From NCBI RefSeq assembly GCF_023856365.1, contig NC_064548.1, positions 5,011,501 through 5,075,500 on the forward strand: 64,000 nt of DNA, read 5' to 3'. This document shows, piece by piece, positions 22,234 through 33,768 of the stretch. The notes below the pieces were generated by a model that was given only the letters and a program-made list of their open reading frames with translations, had not been told where the DNA came from and made no database searches. Each line of letters starts with the position of its first letter. Within the stretch, counting starts at the first letter, position 1. A program made the position numbers and the translations under genes. Source of the stretch: Brienomyrus brachyistius (Eukaryota > Chordata > Actinopteri > Osteoglossiformes > Mormyridae).

Positions 22234-22809
22234 CTACTGTGTGTTCAACGAATATGGGTTTTCAAGTAAGATTTTCTCCAGATCTGATAGCTTAATTTTG
22301 AGAGAATAATTGGGTATTACGCTGTTATGTAGCTTGTTTTTTTTTTCTACATTGGATGGAAACTTGTCGATCGGACGGACGGACGAGCGGCGGCTACGAA
22401 GGAGAAGACTGAAGAGGAGCGTCTGCCTGCCGAAGCAGACCTTTCCGTGCCTTGTGCCTTCGTCCCATGTTACAGATAAGCGCCGAGACCTCATCTCACC
22501 TTGAAAGCAAACATATGCTACGCGGGTGGACTGGACATTTTACTTTGGGGTTTTGAAAGAGCTCTGAGTATATTTTGTATGTTTCGGTTATGTTTTGTAA
22601 TTGCAACTGTGGGGAAAAGCCTTAAAAGAGGTACACTTTGTTTGTATCTGTTTTTGAGAATAAATGCCGGCTGTTCATTTCGGTGAGGTCCTGTTGCTCT
22701 TATTACTCCTATTGGAAAAGTTCCTTAGAAAGAGGGCACTGACCTGTCGTAGTAACATTCTGTACTACATAGTGTGCCCCCTTACATTGACTGACTTTTA
22801 TCCTTTCAG
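22234..22809. other. Unassigned sequence before the HECT-like exon
   Basis: No supported exon. A short purine-rich GC island (22370-22450) contains GGACGGACGGACGAGCGG. A polypyrimidine acceptor (TTTTATCCTTTCAG) closes the stretch at 22809. Confidence 0.4.
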
Positions 22810-22953
22810 AACGAGTGACTGCCCTGTCCTTAGAGGATGTGTTGATGTTTGCCAGAGGGCTATAGCATCATTTCCACCTGCAGAAATGACACCACTACCA
22901 TGCATTCAGTTTTTGACTGATTATCTTTCCCCAATGTCAAGACCTGTGCTAAT

Positions 22954-23815
22954 TAGAGATGCTCCGATCAGCATTTTTGGAGCCGATTACCGATCACTGC
23001 CGATCACAGAATGGCAGGGGAATGGGAATCTTTTATCTATAATCTAGCAGAGTTTGCACCATTTGTAGAAATGAAGCTAACTCTAAATTAACTATATTGA
23101 AAAAAAAAACTGTAGAAATAGGCTACAGTCAAGATCTTGAAGAACCACCAAGTGTTTATTTTAGAAAATGAGAACTTAAGGCTACTGTAGGCCATCTTTC
23201 CCAAATAAGGCAGAGTAACTTAAAATTATTCGTGGATCAAGGCAGCTTAGCAGGCGACGGAACCCTTTATCCTCCACAACGGATAGAGGTTGTTCATCGA
23301 GGCAGATGAATTCCATAATTCTGAACGTGATGTCTTTCCACCTCGTACTATCCCTGCTGTATGGTTCACGTCGTTTAAATGCATCACTCACAGTCGGCTG
23401 GTTGAGGGATGGGGATGTTGTTGGCTTCGGCTGGTTTAGTTTCTCATACTCGGCATATTCAGTTGTATGGCGTGTTCTAAGATGCCTAATCATGTTAGTG
23501 GTGTTAAAATACCGTTGCTTGCTTCCACCTCGAGGGATTTCATCACGACATACATTGCAAACGACAAACTTTACTTCTTTATCGGACACTTTGAAAAACT
23601 TCCAGATGGGAGAACTCATGTTGCCACTGGTAAGCTCCGCTCTGCTGTTGTTTACCTGTGCGCCATGCAAGCACGTGTGGGAAAAAGTCGCGCAAGTAAT
23701 TTACGTCAAGTGATCGGCTTTTTTGATCGGCGCTTTTGGGGTTTGCCGATCAAGCTATTTTTTTTGCCAATATCGGCCGATCATGATCGGTGGCCGATCA
23801 ATCGGAGCATCACTA
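22954..23815 (-). mobile_element. Internally deleted hAT with 8-bp target duplication
   Basis: The inverted ends are TAGAGATGCTCCGATCAG and TCGGAGCATCACTA, with further GATCGG words inside. The flanks are GTGCTAAT (22946-22953) and GTGCAAAT (23816-23823), which match at 7 of 8 positions. Only the first part of a transposase remains. Movement would need enzyme from another copy. Confidence 0.9.
23182..23619 (-). pseudogene. hAT transposase N-terminus with BED finger
   Basis: The ATG at 23619 gives MSSPIWKFFKVSDKEVKFVV, then a BED zinc finger (CNVC, then HLRTRH). A linker and the start of the DNA-binding/core region follow (FRIMEFICLDEQPLSVVEDK, GFRRLLSCLDPR). The frame then runs through a deletion junction into unrelated codons and stops at 23182. 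The whole catalytic core is missing. The family is hAT, ZBED-like. Confidence 0.85.
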
Positions 23816-23884
23816 GTGCAAATACACTAAAGCTGCCACTCTTAGAATCATACAGTGACTTTAAGACAAACACAGGGACAACAT

Positions 23885-25529
23885 GTAAGTACATGATTAG
23901 TCATGATCAATATGCATTGAATGGTTATGGCTGATTATATGAGTGGTGCTGCTTGTCACTGTGCTATAAATGTTTTCCAGGTGCTTTCTGTGTTTTAATC
24001 TCTTGACCTGAATCTAATTGCAGTGTGATAAATGACCCCCTGGTGATTTTTTTAAAACATTAACCCAGTAAAAGTATAAAACATTAGTATAATCTTTTAC
24101 GACAGTTTTTTCCTAAATATGTTTTTAATTGTCCAGAGTGTGAGTACTTGTGTTAAAGCTCCCACTGCACAAAAGCAATAGTACATGACATTACATCTTG
24201 CTGGTAATCAGTGAGATTTCCCAGTTTGGAATAAGCAGAACCTTTTGAGCACATTAGGATAATTCTGTTTTATCATCAATGAAAACTCTTCATGGGGCTT
24301 CGTGTGTCAGTGAACAATTTAGGATTTAGCAGAATTTCACGAAAGAGGCACTTTTATAAGCCCACAAATTGTCACTTCTGCATGTTTGTAAACCTATATT
24401 TTGATAAAGCAGGAAAATTTGTTTTACTACCGTGAATTGTAATATTGACAAGTGATTTTTGATAATACCGGGCCTCTGACAGTGGGCTGTAGTAATACGT
24501 ATTAGTCAATACTTACAGCCCAGCTATTGCCTGTAGAGTAAAATATGGTTCTGAGTCTGACTCCCAGTCGTGTGGCTGCTGGAGTCCGTTTTGTTCCACA
24601 GCCTGTTTTTTCTTTCTCACGTTAAATTGCTTTTGTATGTTTGAAAAGTAACGTCAGTGAATCCTGGCTAACCTGTCATGTGATGTATGGGCTCTCTGGT
24701 GAATGCCGGACTGATTTACTTGCTTATGCTTACTTGTTTAAGGTTCATATTAACTAGCTAACATTAAAGTTAGCTAGCGTTAACCCGCTACAAGTTTTAA
24801 CTTTGGCCTAACATGATGCTGTGACAACGCTATTGCCTGTACCTGTAAATATGCGATTGTAAATTGTGAAATTTAACCTAATAAATTTAAACATTCATGT
24901 CGAACAACTTACCTAGAAAAGCTTATGCTCCCAGACTGCCAAGTCCATGTGGAAGGTTCTAGTCAATGGAAACTCCTGCTACATCACTGCACATGTGCAA
25001 AGCTCGACTCGGCTTTTTCTCTCCAGCAATGCAACGTTACAAGTCCACTTTACTCACCTAACTTAGTATTAGAATTATATCATGTAAAAGGAGACCATTA
25101 CTCATTATTTTAATTAATTTAACAGGATAATGACATACAAGTAAAGGACCCTGATATATTTTAATAGAGAACAAGTGTTACCTTCTACAGTGTAAAGTAA
25201 AATTTAAATAAAAGCCGGATCAACCTCAGGGAGGGTGAAAACTGCGGAACTGAGCTGCTTTGAATGTTCAAATCAAAACTGTAAATGCAGTTACAATTGT
25301 TATGATGCACGCGGAAGTGCTGCAGATCCTTTCTCGATACAGTTGTGAAGTTTTTGGGTGACAATGAAACAAGACGGACCAATTTTTGAATGTTTACAGA
25401 GTATCAATATACTGTATTATCAAAACGAGATATGTAATGACATAATACAGGTTACATCAGTAAGATTAAGTCGATTTTTTTAAATTCAGAATCTTGGAGA
25501 GACCAATACTATTCCTTCCTTGTTGTAAT
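23885..25529. other. No gene seen
   Basis: Low-complexity to ordinary AT-rich sequence. I found no motif-bearing frame, inverted repeat or tandem array. Confidence 0.45.
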
Positions 25530-25915
25530 GTAAGGTACTGTCTCTTTGGAGAATCCTTGGGTATCGCTGGTTTGACTTTGTGATGAAGGAGCAGTTGCTA
25601 GAGGAGTCCCGAATGAGGCACGTTACCTGCTTTGTGATGGAGCGTCAGTTACGGCGCTATGGCGTTTCTCTGAGGATGATCCGCCTCATGGGATCCTCAT
25701 TGCTGATAACCTGAGTGGCTGGACCAGGCCGAGGGGACGCCCACGTAACACATGGCTGCGGCAGATGGATGGCCATCTCCAAAGGGTGGGACTGGACCGT
25801 GTGTCTGCCTGGGTGGGTCACCAGCCGAGATCCCAAGGAGTTTCCCCATGTGGTGGGTGCGGCGACATGCTGCATCAGCACACACTCTCCGCCCTGCCCT
25901 GACCTGACCTGACCT
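25530..25915 (+). mobile_element. LINE 3' end fragment
   Basis: Plus-strand frames read VMERQLRRYG and, after a frame change, PRGRPRNTWLRQMDGHLQRV, then GLDRVSAWVGHQP. This is the RPRGRPRxTW C-terminal region of non-LTR elements of RTE or a related clade. The segment ends in repeated TGACC words (CCTGACCTGACCTGACCTG, near 25900). It is severely truncated. Confidence 0.6.
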
Positions 25916-25944
25916 GTTCAGGATTTATAAGTTTAGCTATTATC

Positions 25945-26110
25945 GATTAAAGGTAAGCTAACACCTTCTCCAGCAGCTTCACATCTGAATTCATTAAGGA
26001 CAGGTGACGATAGCTGGAACAATCAGCAGGGTTCTTGCCATGTTTTAAAAGTAATGAAATTATCACAGAGTTTATAGAGTAATAGAGTTGAGAAGACCTC
26101 ATGGCCAAGG
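25945..26110 (-). pseudogene. L1/Tx1-type reverse transcriptase scrap
   Basis: On the minus strand a frame reads ISLLLKHGKNPADCSSYRHL followed by SLMNSDVKLLEKVL. This matches the LPKxGKDPxxCxSYRPISLLNxDxK block that opens L1-superfamily RT domains. It is about 55 residues long with no further motifs. Confidence 0.55.
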
Positions 26111-27964
26111 ACAGCATACGAAACAGAGGATGGGCTAACAGTGGCCAATAGGATATTGCAACACTTCAGCTTGAATTCTTGGGAGCCTTATTTTTTGCAA
26201 TTATTGATTTAATAAGTATTATTGGTTATAGTACCATATTTGGATTTCACACATGAAATAGTAGCAAAGGAGTTGCACTGAAGGAGCTTGAGCGCTAACA
26301 ACTTACTAGGCTTTGCTCCATTAACATACCGTGTCCTGGGTGGGTGAACATGTACTGTAGCCTTACACATAAGCGGACCATTAAGTTTGCGCTGCACTCT
26401 GGAGATCTGAGACTCTGGCTCCAGCTGCTGAGATTGCAGACTCCAAACCATTCAGTCGTTCCAAACACATGGATATTTAAACACACCAGGTTCAGCAGGG
26501 ACCTTCTGGTTTCCCTGTCTTCTGACATCATTATACCGCTTTCAGCACTGAACGGATGGTCTGCTGATGTCAGAAAACGAGGACATACTCGCTGCTACAT
26601 CCCATACCTGTTTCACCTTGGAAGGCTGAGCTGGAACAGTGGTCCTCCCATAAATGATGTGCTCCAGCAGGAGCAGGTCTGTTTTCACAGATGAAAACCG
26701 ATCAGGCTTGGCAGGCAAAGGCACCATTGTAATAGCAATCCGCTGTAGCTCATGCACTGCTGCCTTCTAAAGCTGAGGTGGTTCATTCTCATTGGTTCAT
26801 TGTCTGTTACGCCTAAACATACCTCTGAAACATTAAGACAGTCAGGACAACCTTTTAGTGCCTTGGACTGATGCAAAGTTTTTTTTTTCGCTGTCAAAAT
26901 AGCAAAATGGATTTGGATACAACCATAAAGTAGCTTAAAAAGCTCTTATATTTTCTGAAAATATTTTATGTGAAACTTTTGCACTAATGTACTGTAACAG
27001 ACTTACACATACACAGTATTAGTACTTCTTGTGTGTTGTGATAAGTACCATTAGTGAGCTGTGCCCCTTCAGAGTTGCTGTAGGTTGGGAGTATTTTGAA
27101 TCCGTGCATAATATGTGTGTCGTTCATTCTTTGAATTTTCCATTTCAAAACCAAATCGGAAAAACCAAAAAAACAGACGGCAGCTTCATGAAGCATTCAT
27201 AATGCACAAAACACATGGCCATAATGTATTATGTCTTTTTTTGAAACATTTAGACCCATGTTTGTAATGCTTTTTCAATACACAACAGAAAATAGAAAGT
27301 CTACTTGCATTTTCAGTGATGTCAAGAAACATTAAAAATTGTCAAAATGCAACCAGGAACAAATGAGTTCTCATACCACAAAATGTTGAGGTTTTTAAAC
27401 GCTCATCTCAATCACAGATATTATTTTTGCCCAATTCCTGAAATCCCGTTCACTTTCCTCTTAGGCTTTTTGCCGAGGGAAACGGATGATCTAAAATGCT
27501 AGAAAACCGCCTACAAAATGACATCAGACTTGCACTTGGCCATACCTCCACTCCATACCCAGAAGCAGGATCTGCTCTGCACAAGTTAAAAAGTCAGTGG
27601 GTGAATCTCTGTATCAGGAATTCAAAGACTGTACTTGTGATCTTGCTATAATTGGTCTGTTAACTTGCCTTCCAAGAACGAACTTAGGGCGCAATGAATC
27701 ATGGAATTGTTTTCTTTTGGCAAGGATGCATCCAATGTATGCTTGACATTTGGGGTGGAGCAAGACCAACATTTACCGTCCTCATGTTCTTGTGTTCTTA
27801 GTCTTGGAACTGCTCTTCAGCAATGGAAGATGAGGTAAAACAGGTACATGAGCACACAAGTACAGTCAAGTACATATACTTCCTTTTACCAAGTATGTGC
27901 AGGATACGACACTGCCTGATCTGTTCCACGTATGCATACATTTTTATGCTGCTTCAAATCTAGC
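26111..27964. other. No gene seen
   Basis: Open frames of 70-116 codons occur on both strands (for example 26344-26694, +) but overlap one another, carry no recognisable motif and show no splice context. I leave them unassigned. Confidence 0.4.
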
Positions 27965-28125
27965 TTAGCAATTACAAACCTGACTTACATTCCATTTTTG
28001 GCAAAAGTTCTGGAGAAGACAGTCACTGCTCAACTTCAGTCATACTTGGAGACACACAACATACTGGATTGATTCCAGTCGGTCTTCCGCCAGTGACACA
28101 GCATTAAAACTGCCTTTCCCAAAAT
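27965..28125 (+). pseudogene. L2-type reverse transcriptase scrap
   Basis: The frame reads FLAKVLEKTVTAQLQSYLET, then HNILD, stop, FQSVFRQ, stop, HSIKT. This is the L2 block NLPFLAKVLEKxVxxQLxxYLxxNxxxxxFQSGFRxxHSTET with two nonsense codons. Confidence 0.7.
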
Positions 28126-28378
28126 AAGTAGCCCTGTTGTGATCCATGCTTACATGATTGGCTGATCATGGTAAACAGCACTCTATTATGTGTACATATT
28201 CAGCAAGTAATCGTTTCAGTTACACAGCATTGCATCACAAAGCATTATGTCATACACAGCATTGTCACATGGCAATACATCATCCTCATATAGGGCATGT
28301 TCAGACGTTCATTCTAACCATATTGACTGCAACAGAAATAACCCTTTTTTTTCTTTCTTTTTTTTGTAAAAAAGTGCA

Positions 28379-28394
28379 GGTAGTGTGGCCGAGC
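28379..28394 (+). pseudogene. tRNA-Leu 5' fragment
   Basis: GGTAGTGTGGCCGAGC is identical to nucleotides 1-16 of the intact tRNA-Leu gene at 33769. The LINE follows directly. Its missing 3' part lies beyond the LINE at 33172-33232. The upstream sequence does not resemble the spacer of the downstream array. Confidence 0.65.
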
Positions 28395-28408
28395 TCACCT
28401 CACCTCAG

Positions 28409-28871
28409 ATGCCTGTCTCCCAGCCCTTGATCCCGGAGCCCCTTCCCCTGTCTTCCCCTGTGACTGACTCTGTGCTCGCCGCTCGGGCTGCGGGTGGAGT
28501 GTGCCAGGCGTCACACCTGGCCGATGGACGGTCTGATGCTGCCCCCCCTCCCCCGTCTCCCTCTCCCTCCCCATCAGCTGCGTCCTGGGCGACGCCCTCC
28601 ATGGGAAGCGAGACTTACCGCCTTTCAGATGCCCTAGACCAGGGCTCACCTACGATTTCAACAGTACTGAATGCAACGCCTGTGGAGGCCTGGAAAGGCC
28701 CTAGCTAAGACTAAGCATTCAGAATCGCCCCGGTCTGGGGCTCTTCGTCAGCACCCCCTGCCTGACATCGCGGCTGCGCTTCGAAGGCAGAAGGAGAGGA
28801 GGCAGTCTGCGGCAGCTCACGCGGCCCTGCGTGCTGCGAGCTCGGGTCTGGATGATGGCGATGGCTTTTAA
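28409..28871 (+). pseudogene. Tx1 ORF1 remnant
   Basis: The frame starts MPVSQPLIPEPLPLSS and is Pro/Ser-rich. Near 28690 it shifts frame to KTKHSESPRSGALRQHPLPD, then a basic stretch (RRQKERRQSAAAHAALRAAS) and DDGDGF-stop at 28871. ORF1 products bind element RNA. The zinc-knuckle part expected upstream is absent, which fits 5' truncation. Confidence 0.5.
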
Positions 28872-29213
28872 CTGAATAGTTGTGGTTATTGTGTTTGGAT
28901 TATTTTTTTGTTTTGCCATCGTCCCTTAGCGCCCCATCCCATGTTTTTAGTTTTTTTTTTTGTTTGGTGTTGTACTTATTTATTGATGGTTTATTTATGA
29001 GTTTTATTGTTTTATTTCCTTTTTATCCGGTGAGATATTATTGGTTTATCCCTGACGTCGCCCGCTCATTGGGTTGGGTGGCGGGTGGTGGTGCTGGGGT
29101 TTTTTTTTACTTGGTGTGGGGACGTCTTGCTTTTAGTGGGTTTGTGTCTTTTAGGTCCGTGTCCTGGTTTTACTGTTTTTATCGTGTCTCTTTGTGCCTG
29201 TTTTTTATTTAAA

Positions 29214-29700
29214 TGACTTTTATTGACATCCTTGAATGCCCGGGGGCTGTGCTCCTGGGCGAAGGTGCAGGCTATTTTAACAATGTGCAAAGACACTACT
29301 GTTTTATGTCTGCAGGAGACTGGGTGGGATGGGGCTTTTATTGATCGGGTGCGAGACGTATGGGTGGGCGACGTCTTCTCCACCGCCTCCGTAAGACCGG
29401 GTATCATTGGTTGGGGAGTCACGCTGCTCTGTCGTGGCCCCCTAGTCGAGTCAGCATCACTGCTGTACTTGGATGGTGGGGGTAAGTGCCTGGCAGTCAG
29501 ACTGCTTTTAGGGGGCGGCTTTGCCTGTAGTATAGTAGTCGTGCACGCGCTGACTGATGGGGCCCGTTGTGCCTCCTATTTTAACTGTCTGGCTGCGCGT
29601 CTAGCACAGTGGCCCTGTCCTCTCGTCATCGGGGATTTCAACGTATCCCTGACTCACCTGGACATGCGGGGCGGGGGCTGCCATGCGGCCTGTTATGGGG
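29214..29700 (+). pseudogene. Tx1 ORF2 endonuclease domain
   Basis: The frame reads TSLNARGL, LCLQETGWDGAFIDRVRDVW, GWGVTLLCRGPL and LVIGDFNVSLTHLD. These are the SLNxRGL, QET and GDFN blocks of an apurinic-type endonuclease, which cuts the target. The frame shifts near 29690 relative to the RT frame, so the fusion protein is broken. A near-identical partial copy lies at 34242-34655. Confidence 0.78.
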
Positions 29701-31551
29701 CGAGCTGCACTCCTCTGTATGATGCGTGCCTGTCAGCTTGCGGATCTGTGGATGGATCGCAACCCCGGCGTGCGTGTTCTCTCCAGGACAGGCGTCAGGG
29801 GAGTATTGCAGGGAAACAGGCTGGATTACGCTTTAGTGTCCCCTGCTGTCGCTGCCCGCGTCCGTGCTTTGTATTATCGGGAGTGCGCTTTAAGCGATCA
29901 TGAATATTTCATCTGCGCTCTCGATTCTGGGTCGGTGCAGCGTGGGCGAGGGACGTGGATTTTGAATCCCTCCCTTTTAAAGGACTGTATTGTTAGTGAT
30001 AGGGTCTCGGTGCTGCAAGATGAGCTGGCTCTCCTCTCTGAGCGGGGGTATGCTGGGGTGGCACTGCGGAGTGGGGTGCGTTTTGTCGCCCCGGGAGAAC
30101 TCTCCCCCCGCTATTTTAAGGCGTTGGAGGAGTCCAGGGGTGCTGCATGGCTGCTCCAGTCGGTGCGCTGCCCTGATGGCCTTCTGGTGACTGACACGCC
30201 CGGTGTTCTGCGCGCAGTGCATGATTACTGGGCTGCCATGTTTACCAGCGAGTGCCCTGATTTGGATGCCCTCTCCCCCCTTATGGACCTGCTGGAGGCG
30301 CGCCTCGCTCCGGAGGATGTGGCCCTGTGTGATGCCCCCTTGTCCGAGGATGAGATTGGGGCAGCCATAGACCAGCTTCAGCCGCGTAAGTGTCCTGGCT
30401 CTGATGGTCTGACGGCAGACTTCTACAGGGCCTTTAAGGGTGTTCTTGTGCCTGTGTTGCAGGCCGTTTATAGCGCCGTTCTCGCCCATGGTGAGATCTG
30501 TGGCTCCATGCGGCTGGGGTTGGTAAAGCTGCTTTTTAATCATACGGGAGACAAGGGGCATCTAGCAAATTACCGGCCCCTCACCATGCTCAATACCGAT
30601 TACAAGGTGTTGGCATCGGTCTTGGCCTCCCGCCTCAGTTGGGTGGTGCCGTCTCTCATCCGCACCACCCAGACGTACGGAGTGATGGGCCGCAGCATCC
30701 TGGACACCATCCGGGATGTGCAGGCGGCAGTGGGTTACATGGAGACGGCAGGTACGCCTGGTTACTTGGTGAAGCTGAACTTTGCCAAGGCTTTTGACAG
30801 GGTCGAGCACCCATACCTTCTGCGTGTGCTGGAGGTATTTGGTTTCGGCCCAGGCTTCCTCACCTGGATGCGCCTCTTGTGTGGTTCCGCCATGTCCGCA
30901 GTCGCCTGTAATGGCTATGTGACAGCCTCCTTCCGAATGGCGCGGTCAGTGCGGCAGGGCTGCCCCCTGTCGGCCGCCTTGTATACCTTGGCGGTCGAAC
31001 CCCTCGGCCTCCTGGTGGCCTCTGCCCTTGGTGCTGCTAGGGTGCCCATCGGCCTGACATGTACTGCCCCCCTTGTCTTTCAGTACGCTGATGACACCAC
31101 CCTACTCGTGCCCAATGCGGCCAGTGTGGGGGCTGCGTTGCGCAGCGTTCAGCGGTACTGTGACGTCACTGGGGCCAGGGTTAACCTGCATAAGTTGGTC
31201 TACCTGCGTTTGGGCTCGGTTGAGCGTCTGCCCGCTGAGCTGGGCCTGACTGAGGCTGAGGGGGAGGTGCGCCTCCTGGGCGTCCTGCTCGGGGTGAGCA
31301 CTGAGGTTGCTATGGGGAGGATGTGGGACGACCTGACGGGTGATGTGGAGCGGCGGCTGGCCGGGTGGTCGGGCCGCATCCTCTCTCTGCAGCAGAAGGT
31401 GTTCCTGCTCAATGCTTTGGTGTTATCAGTCCTGTGGTATCACCTGAGTGTTACTCCCCTGCCCCACGTACATTACGCCCGGTTGCGGAAAGTCATCCTG
31501 CGCTTCCTCTGGGGGGAGGGGGCAGAGTCATGGTGGCTTACGCAGCCTTGA
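29700..31551 (+). pseudogene. Tx1 ORF2 reverse transcriptase domain
   Basis: The frame begins with the end of the endonuclease (NRLDYALVSP, LSDHEYF). It continues through SEDEIGAAIDQLQPRKCPGS and DGLTADFYRAFK, HLANYRPLTMLNTDYKVLAS, LNFAKAFDRVEHPYLL (motif A, about residue 367), VRQGCPLSAALYTLAVEPL (B) and FQYADDTTLLV (C, Asp470/471 of the open frame). These are L1/Tx1-type RT blocks. The frame ends early at 31551 through a shift. The continuation is in the next frame. Confidence 0.85.
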
Positions 31552-32855
31552 TTGGCCCCCGGACAGGGGTGGACTGGGCCTCCTGGACCCCATGGTTCGG
31601 TCGAAGGCCCTGTGTGTGCGGATGCTACAGGCCTTTCTGGACGAGGGTCGCCCCTCCCTTTGGAAGGAGGTGCTCTCGCTCCGTCTGGTACAGTGTGCTG
31701 GGAGTGAGCTGGCTGAAGACGCCCTATGGATGCGCCTCCGGCCCGGCATGATGCATGGCATCCCCTCCCATTATGAGAAGCTCTTGCTGGCGTGGGGTGA
31801 GTTCCAGGAGCACACTGTTGTGGTGCCTGAGGGGCGGCAGCTTCTTCTACGGCAGCCGCTGCTGCTGAACCCGCGCATCCTCTCCGGGGAGCGGCCCCTC
31901 GACTTCCGGCACTGGTGGGCGGCCGGAGTGCGTCAGGTGAGAGACCTCTTCTATGAGGTGCGCCCTGGCTTCTTGCCGCCCGCAGCGATTTACGACCAGG
32001 TTGAGGTGGTGTTCGGGAGGGCCTCTAGGGTCACTGTCACCAGGCAGTGTCTGACTGCTCGGGCTGCCCTCCCTCCTGACTGGGTGCGCGCCATTGAGCG
32101 CATTGGTGGACCCTGCGATGTGGCCCCTCGTTTTCCCACGGTGTATGTGAGGCGGATGGCCGGGTCTCTAGTCCCTCTAGGGGCGTGTGTGACCCGCGAT
32201 TTCAGCCGCCTCTGCAGGCAGCGTGCTTTTGTCCCTCCGGTGGCACAGGAGTTTTGGAGCACCCGCTTCCCCGCCCTGGAGCCTGTCCTGCTGTGGGGTA
32301 ATGTGCTGGCCTGCCCAGTGGACCCAGCCCTCGCCTATTTTGATTACAGACAGAGGCACAATGCCCTTCTGACAATGTGGAGCCTGCATAGACTGGGCTT
32401 CGCCGCGTCTCCGCTCTGCCCAGTGTGCCGGGACGTGGAGGAGGGCCTCACACACATGTTCTTTGGCTGTAAACAGTTAGTGGATTTTATTGTCTGGGCT
32501 CTGGGAGTGGTGGACAAGGTTGCCGGGCGGTGGGGCCTGTGCCTGCTTTTACTGAGGCGGGGTGGCAAGTCATGTTTTTATTTGGAATGGAAAAGTGTCA
32601 CCCCGCCAGCACCTTTTTAAATTTGTTTTTAACCGTAGCCAAATACGCTGTGTGGCTGCGGCGTAACAAAGCTCGCTACGCTGGTGTTGTTTTAGACCCT
32701 GTTTTGATTTGTAAGCGACGGTTGCGGATGGTTTTAACTAAGGTGCTTTTATTATCTGCCGGGCCTCATGACTTGCCCCGGTTTTTGCATGATTATGTAA
32801 ACCGGGTTCTTTTTCTTTCTTTTGTGGGCGGGCGTTTGGTTTGGGATGTTTTTTA
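31552..32855 (+). pseudogene. Tx1 ORF2 C-terminal region with zinc knuckle
   Basis: Continuing from GGLRSLDWPPDRGGLGLLDP, one frame runs to about 32600 and includes HNALLTMWSLHRLG and CPVCRDVEEGLTHMFFGC, a Cys-x2-Cys...His-x4-Cys knuckle typical of ORF2 C-termini. A second frame change near 32600 leads to FLNLFLTVAKYAVWLRRNKA and ends at a stop at 32856. In total the ORF2 carries at least three frame changes. Confidence 0.75.
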
Positions 32856-33171
32856 GGTTTTTTTTTCTGTCTGTATTCTTTTACTATTTGTTTTATTTAA
32901 TTTGCGGGGTGGGATTTATTAACTTTTTTTCGGGTTTGTGTTGTTTGTCTTTCGGTAAATTGGCTTTTAATTGGATTATTTAATTATGGTTTTATTCATT
33001 GACTTTTTTTATTAAAGCACGCCTCCATGATGAAGACTGCTGCACCCTGTGAGTGGGGTTCTGGGCGGTAGGCTTGCCCCTGTCCCGACCCTGCCTCCCT
33101 GTACTGCCCTTTGCTGGTGGCATATGTGCAGCGCTGTCTGTCTGAGTGTTTAATAAAAAAAAAAGAAAAAA

Positions 33172-33232
33172 AAGGCGCTGGATTAAGGCTCCAGTCTCTT
33201 TGTAGGTGTGGGTTTGAATCCCACCACTGCCA
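33172..33232 (+). pseudogene. tRNA-Leu 3' fragment
   Basis: AAGGCGCTGGATTAAGGCTC begins a match to nucleotides 22-82 of tRNA-Leu, ending CACTGCCA. The anticodon loop reads ATTAAGG instead of TTTAGGC, and the T loop is TTTGAAT. About five nucleotides (GGTCC) between this piece and the 5' fragment at 28379-28394 are missing, so the insertion deleted a little target rather than duplicating it. Confidence 0.75.
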
Positions 33233-33459
33233 TATTTAACTTCTAAGAACCCTGGTTGCCTGTATTTGTCTAGAGAAAGTTTCCTCACACTAAAAATGCA
33301 TGTGGGTGTCTAATGTGACTTTCTCTTGTTGCCTACTCATTGGAGTTCGACCTCGGTTCAACACAAATCAGCGTACAAGACCTGCCTGTTTCTCTTGGGA
33401 TACCTATTGTGTATAAAGGTTTTTCATAAGGGCCAAACTGTAAAACAAGAACCGACAAG

Positions 33460-33541
33460 GGTAGTGTGGCTGAGCGGTCCAAGGCGCTGGATTTAGGCTC
33501 CAGTCTCTTTGTAGGTGTGGGTTTGAATCCCACCACTGCCA
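33460..33541 (+). pseudogene. tRNA-Leu(UAG)-like, probable pseudogene
   Basis: 82 nt with acceptor GGTAGTG pairing perfectly with CACTGCC and anticodon TAG in CTGGATTTAGGCTCCAG. The T loop is TTTGAAT, so the B-box C is lost. The D arm has GGCT instead of GGCC. The variable arm TCTCTTTGTAGG no longer pairs as in the intact copy. Transcription by RNA polymerase III is probably weak. Confidence 0.7.
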
Positions 33542-33768
33542 TGTTTAACTTCTAAGAAACCTGGTTGTCTGTATATGTCTAGAGAGAGTTTCCTCACGCT
33601 AAAAATGCATGTGGGTGTCTAATGTGACTTTCTCTTGTTGCCGACTCATTGGAGTTCGACCACGGTTCAACACAAATCAGCAGACAAGACCTGCCTGTTT
33701 CTCTTAGGATACCTATTGTATATAAAGGTTCTTCATATGAGCCGAACTGCAAAATAAGGATTGACATG

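Larger units (their letters stand above)
22810..23884 (+). pseudogene. HECT-like exon, decayed and split by a hAT
   Basis: After the acceptor at 22809 the frame reads RVTALSLEDVLMFARG, and after a frame change FPPAEMTPLPCIQFL. Another frame change precedes the right part, which across the hAT insertion reads FPNVKTCANTLKLPLLESY. It ends at an ACAT|GTAAGT donor (23885). The order LEDVLMF, PxxxF and CxNTLxLPLxxSYxxF is that of the C-terminal part of HECT-domain proteins, as in the G2E3-like genes that are numerous in fish. HECT domains pass ubiquitin to substrates through a Cys in this region. Two frameshifts and the insertion make it a remnant. Confidence 0.55.
28395..33171 (+). mobile_element. 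Tx1-clade LINE inserted in a tRNA-Leu gene
   Basis: This 4.78-kb non-LTR element has the end of an ORF1 (28409-28871), a 5' UTR-like spacer, ORF2 with endonuclease and RT (29214-32855), a 3' UTR and an A-rich tail (33152-33171). tRNA-Leu sequence abuts both ends. Some Tx1-clade elements are known to be target-specific for RNA genes or microsatellites, so a tRNA target is plausible. GC content is high, unlike the surroundings. The 5' end is probably truncated within ORF1. Confidence 0.82.

Noticed and set aside
23306..23934. Plus-strand frames of 135 and 155 codons
   Set aside because: They are antisense to the BED-finger transposase exon and run across the hAT end.
26344..26694. 116-codon plus-strand frame
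   Set aside because: Overlapping minus-strand frames of similar length and no motif. No support for a gene.
31990..32568. Minus-strand frames within 31990-32568
   Set aside because: They are shadows of the Tx1 ORF2 C-terminal region in GC-rich sequence.
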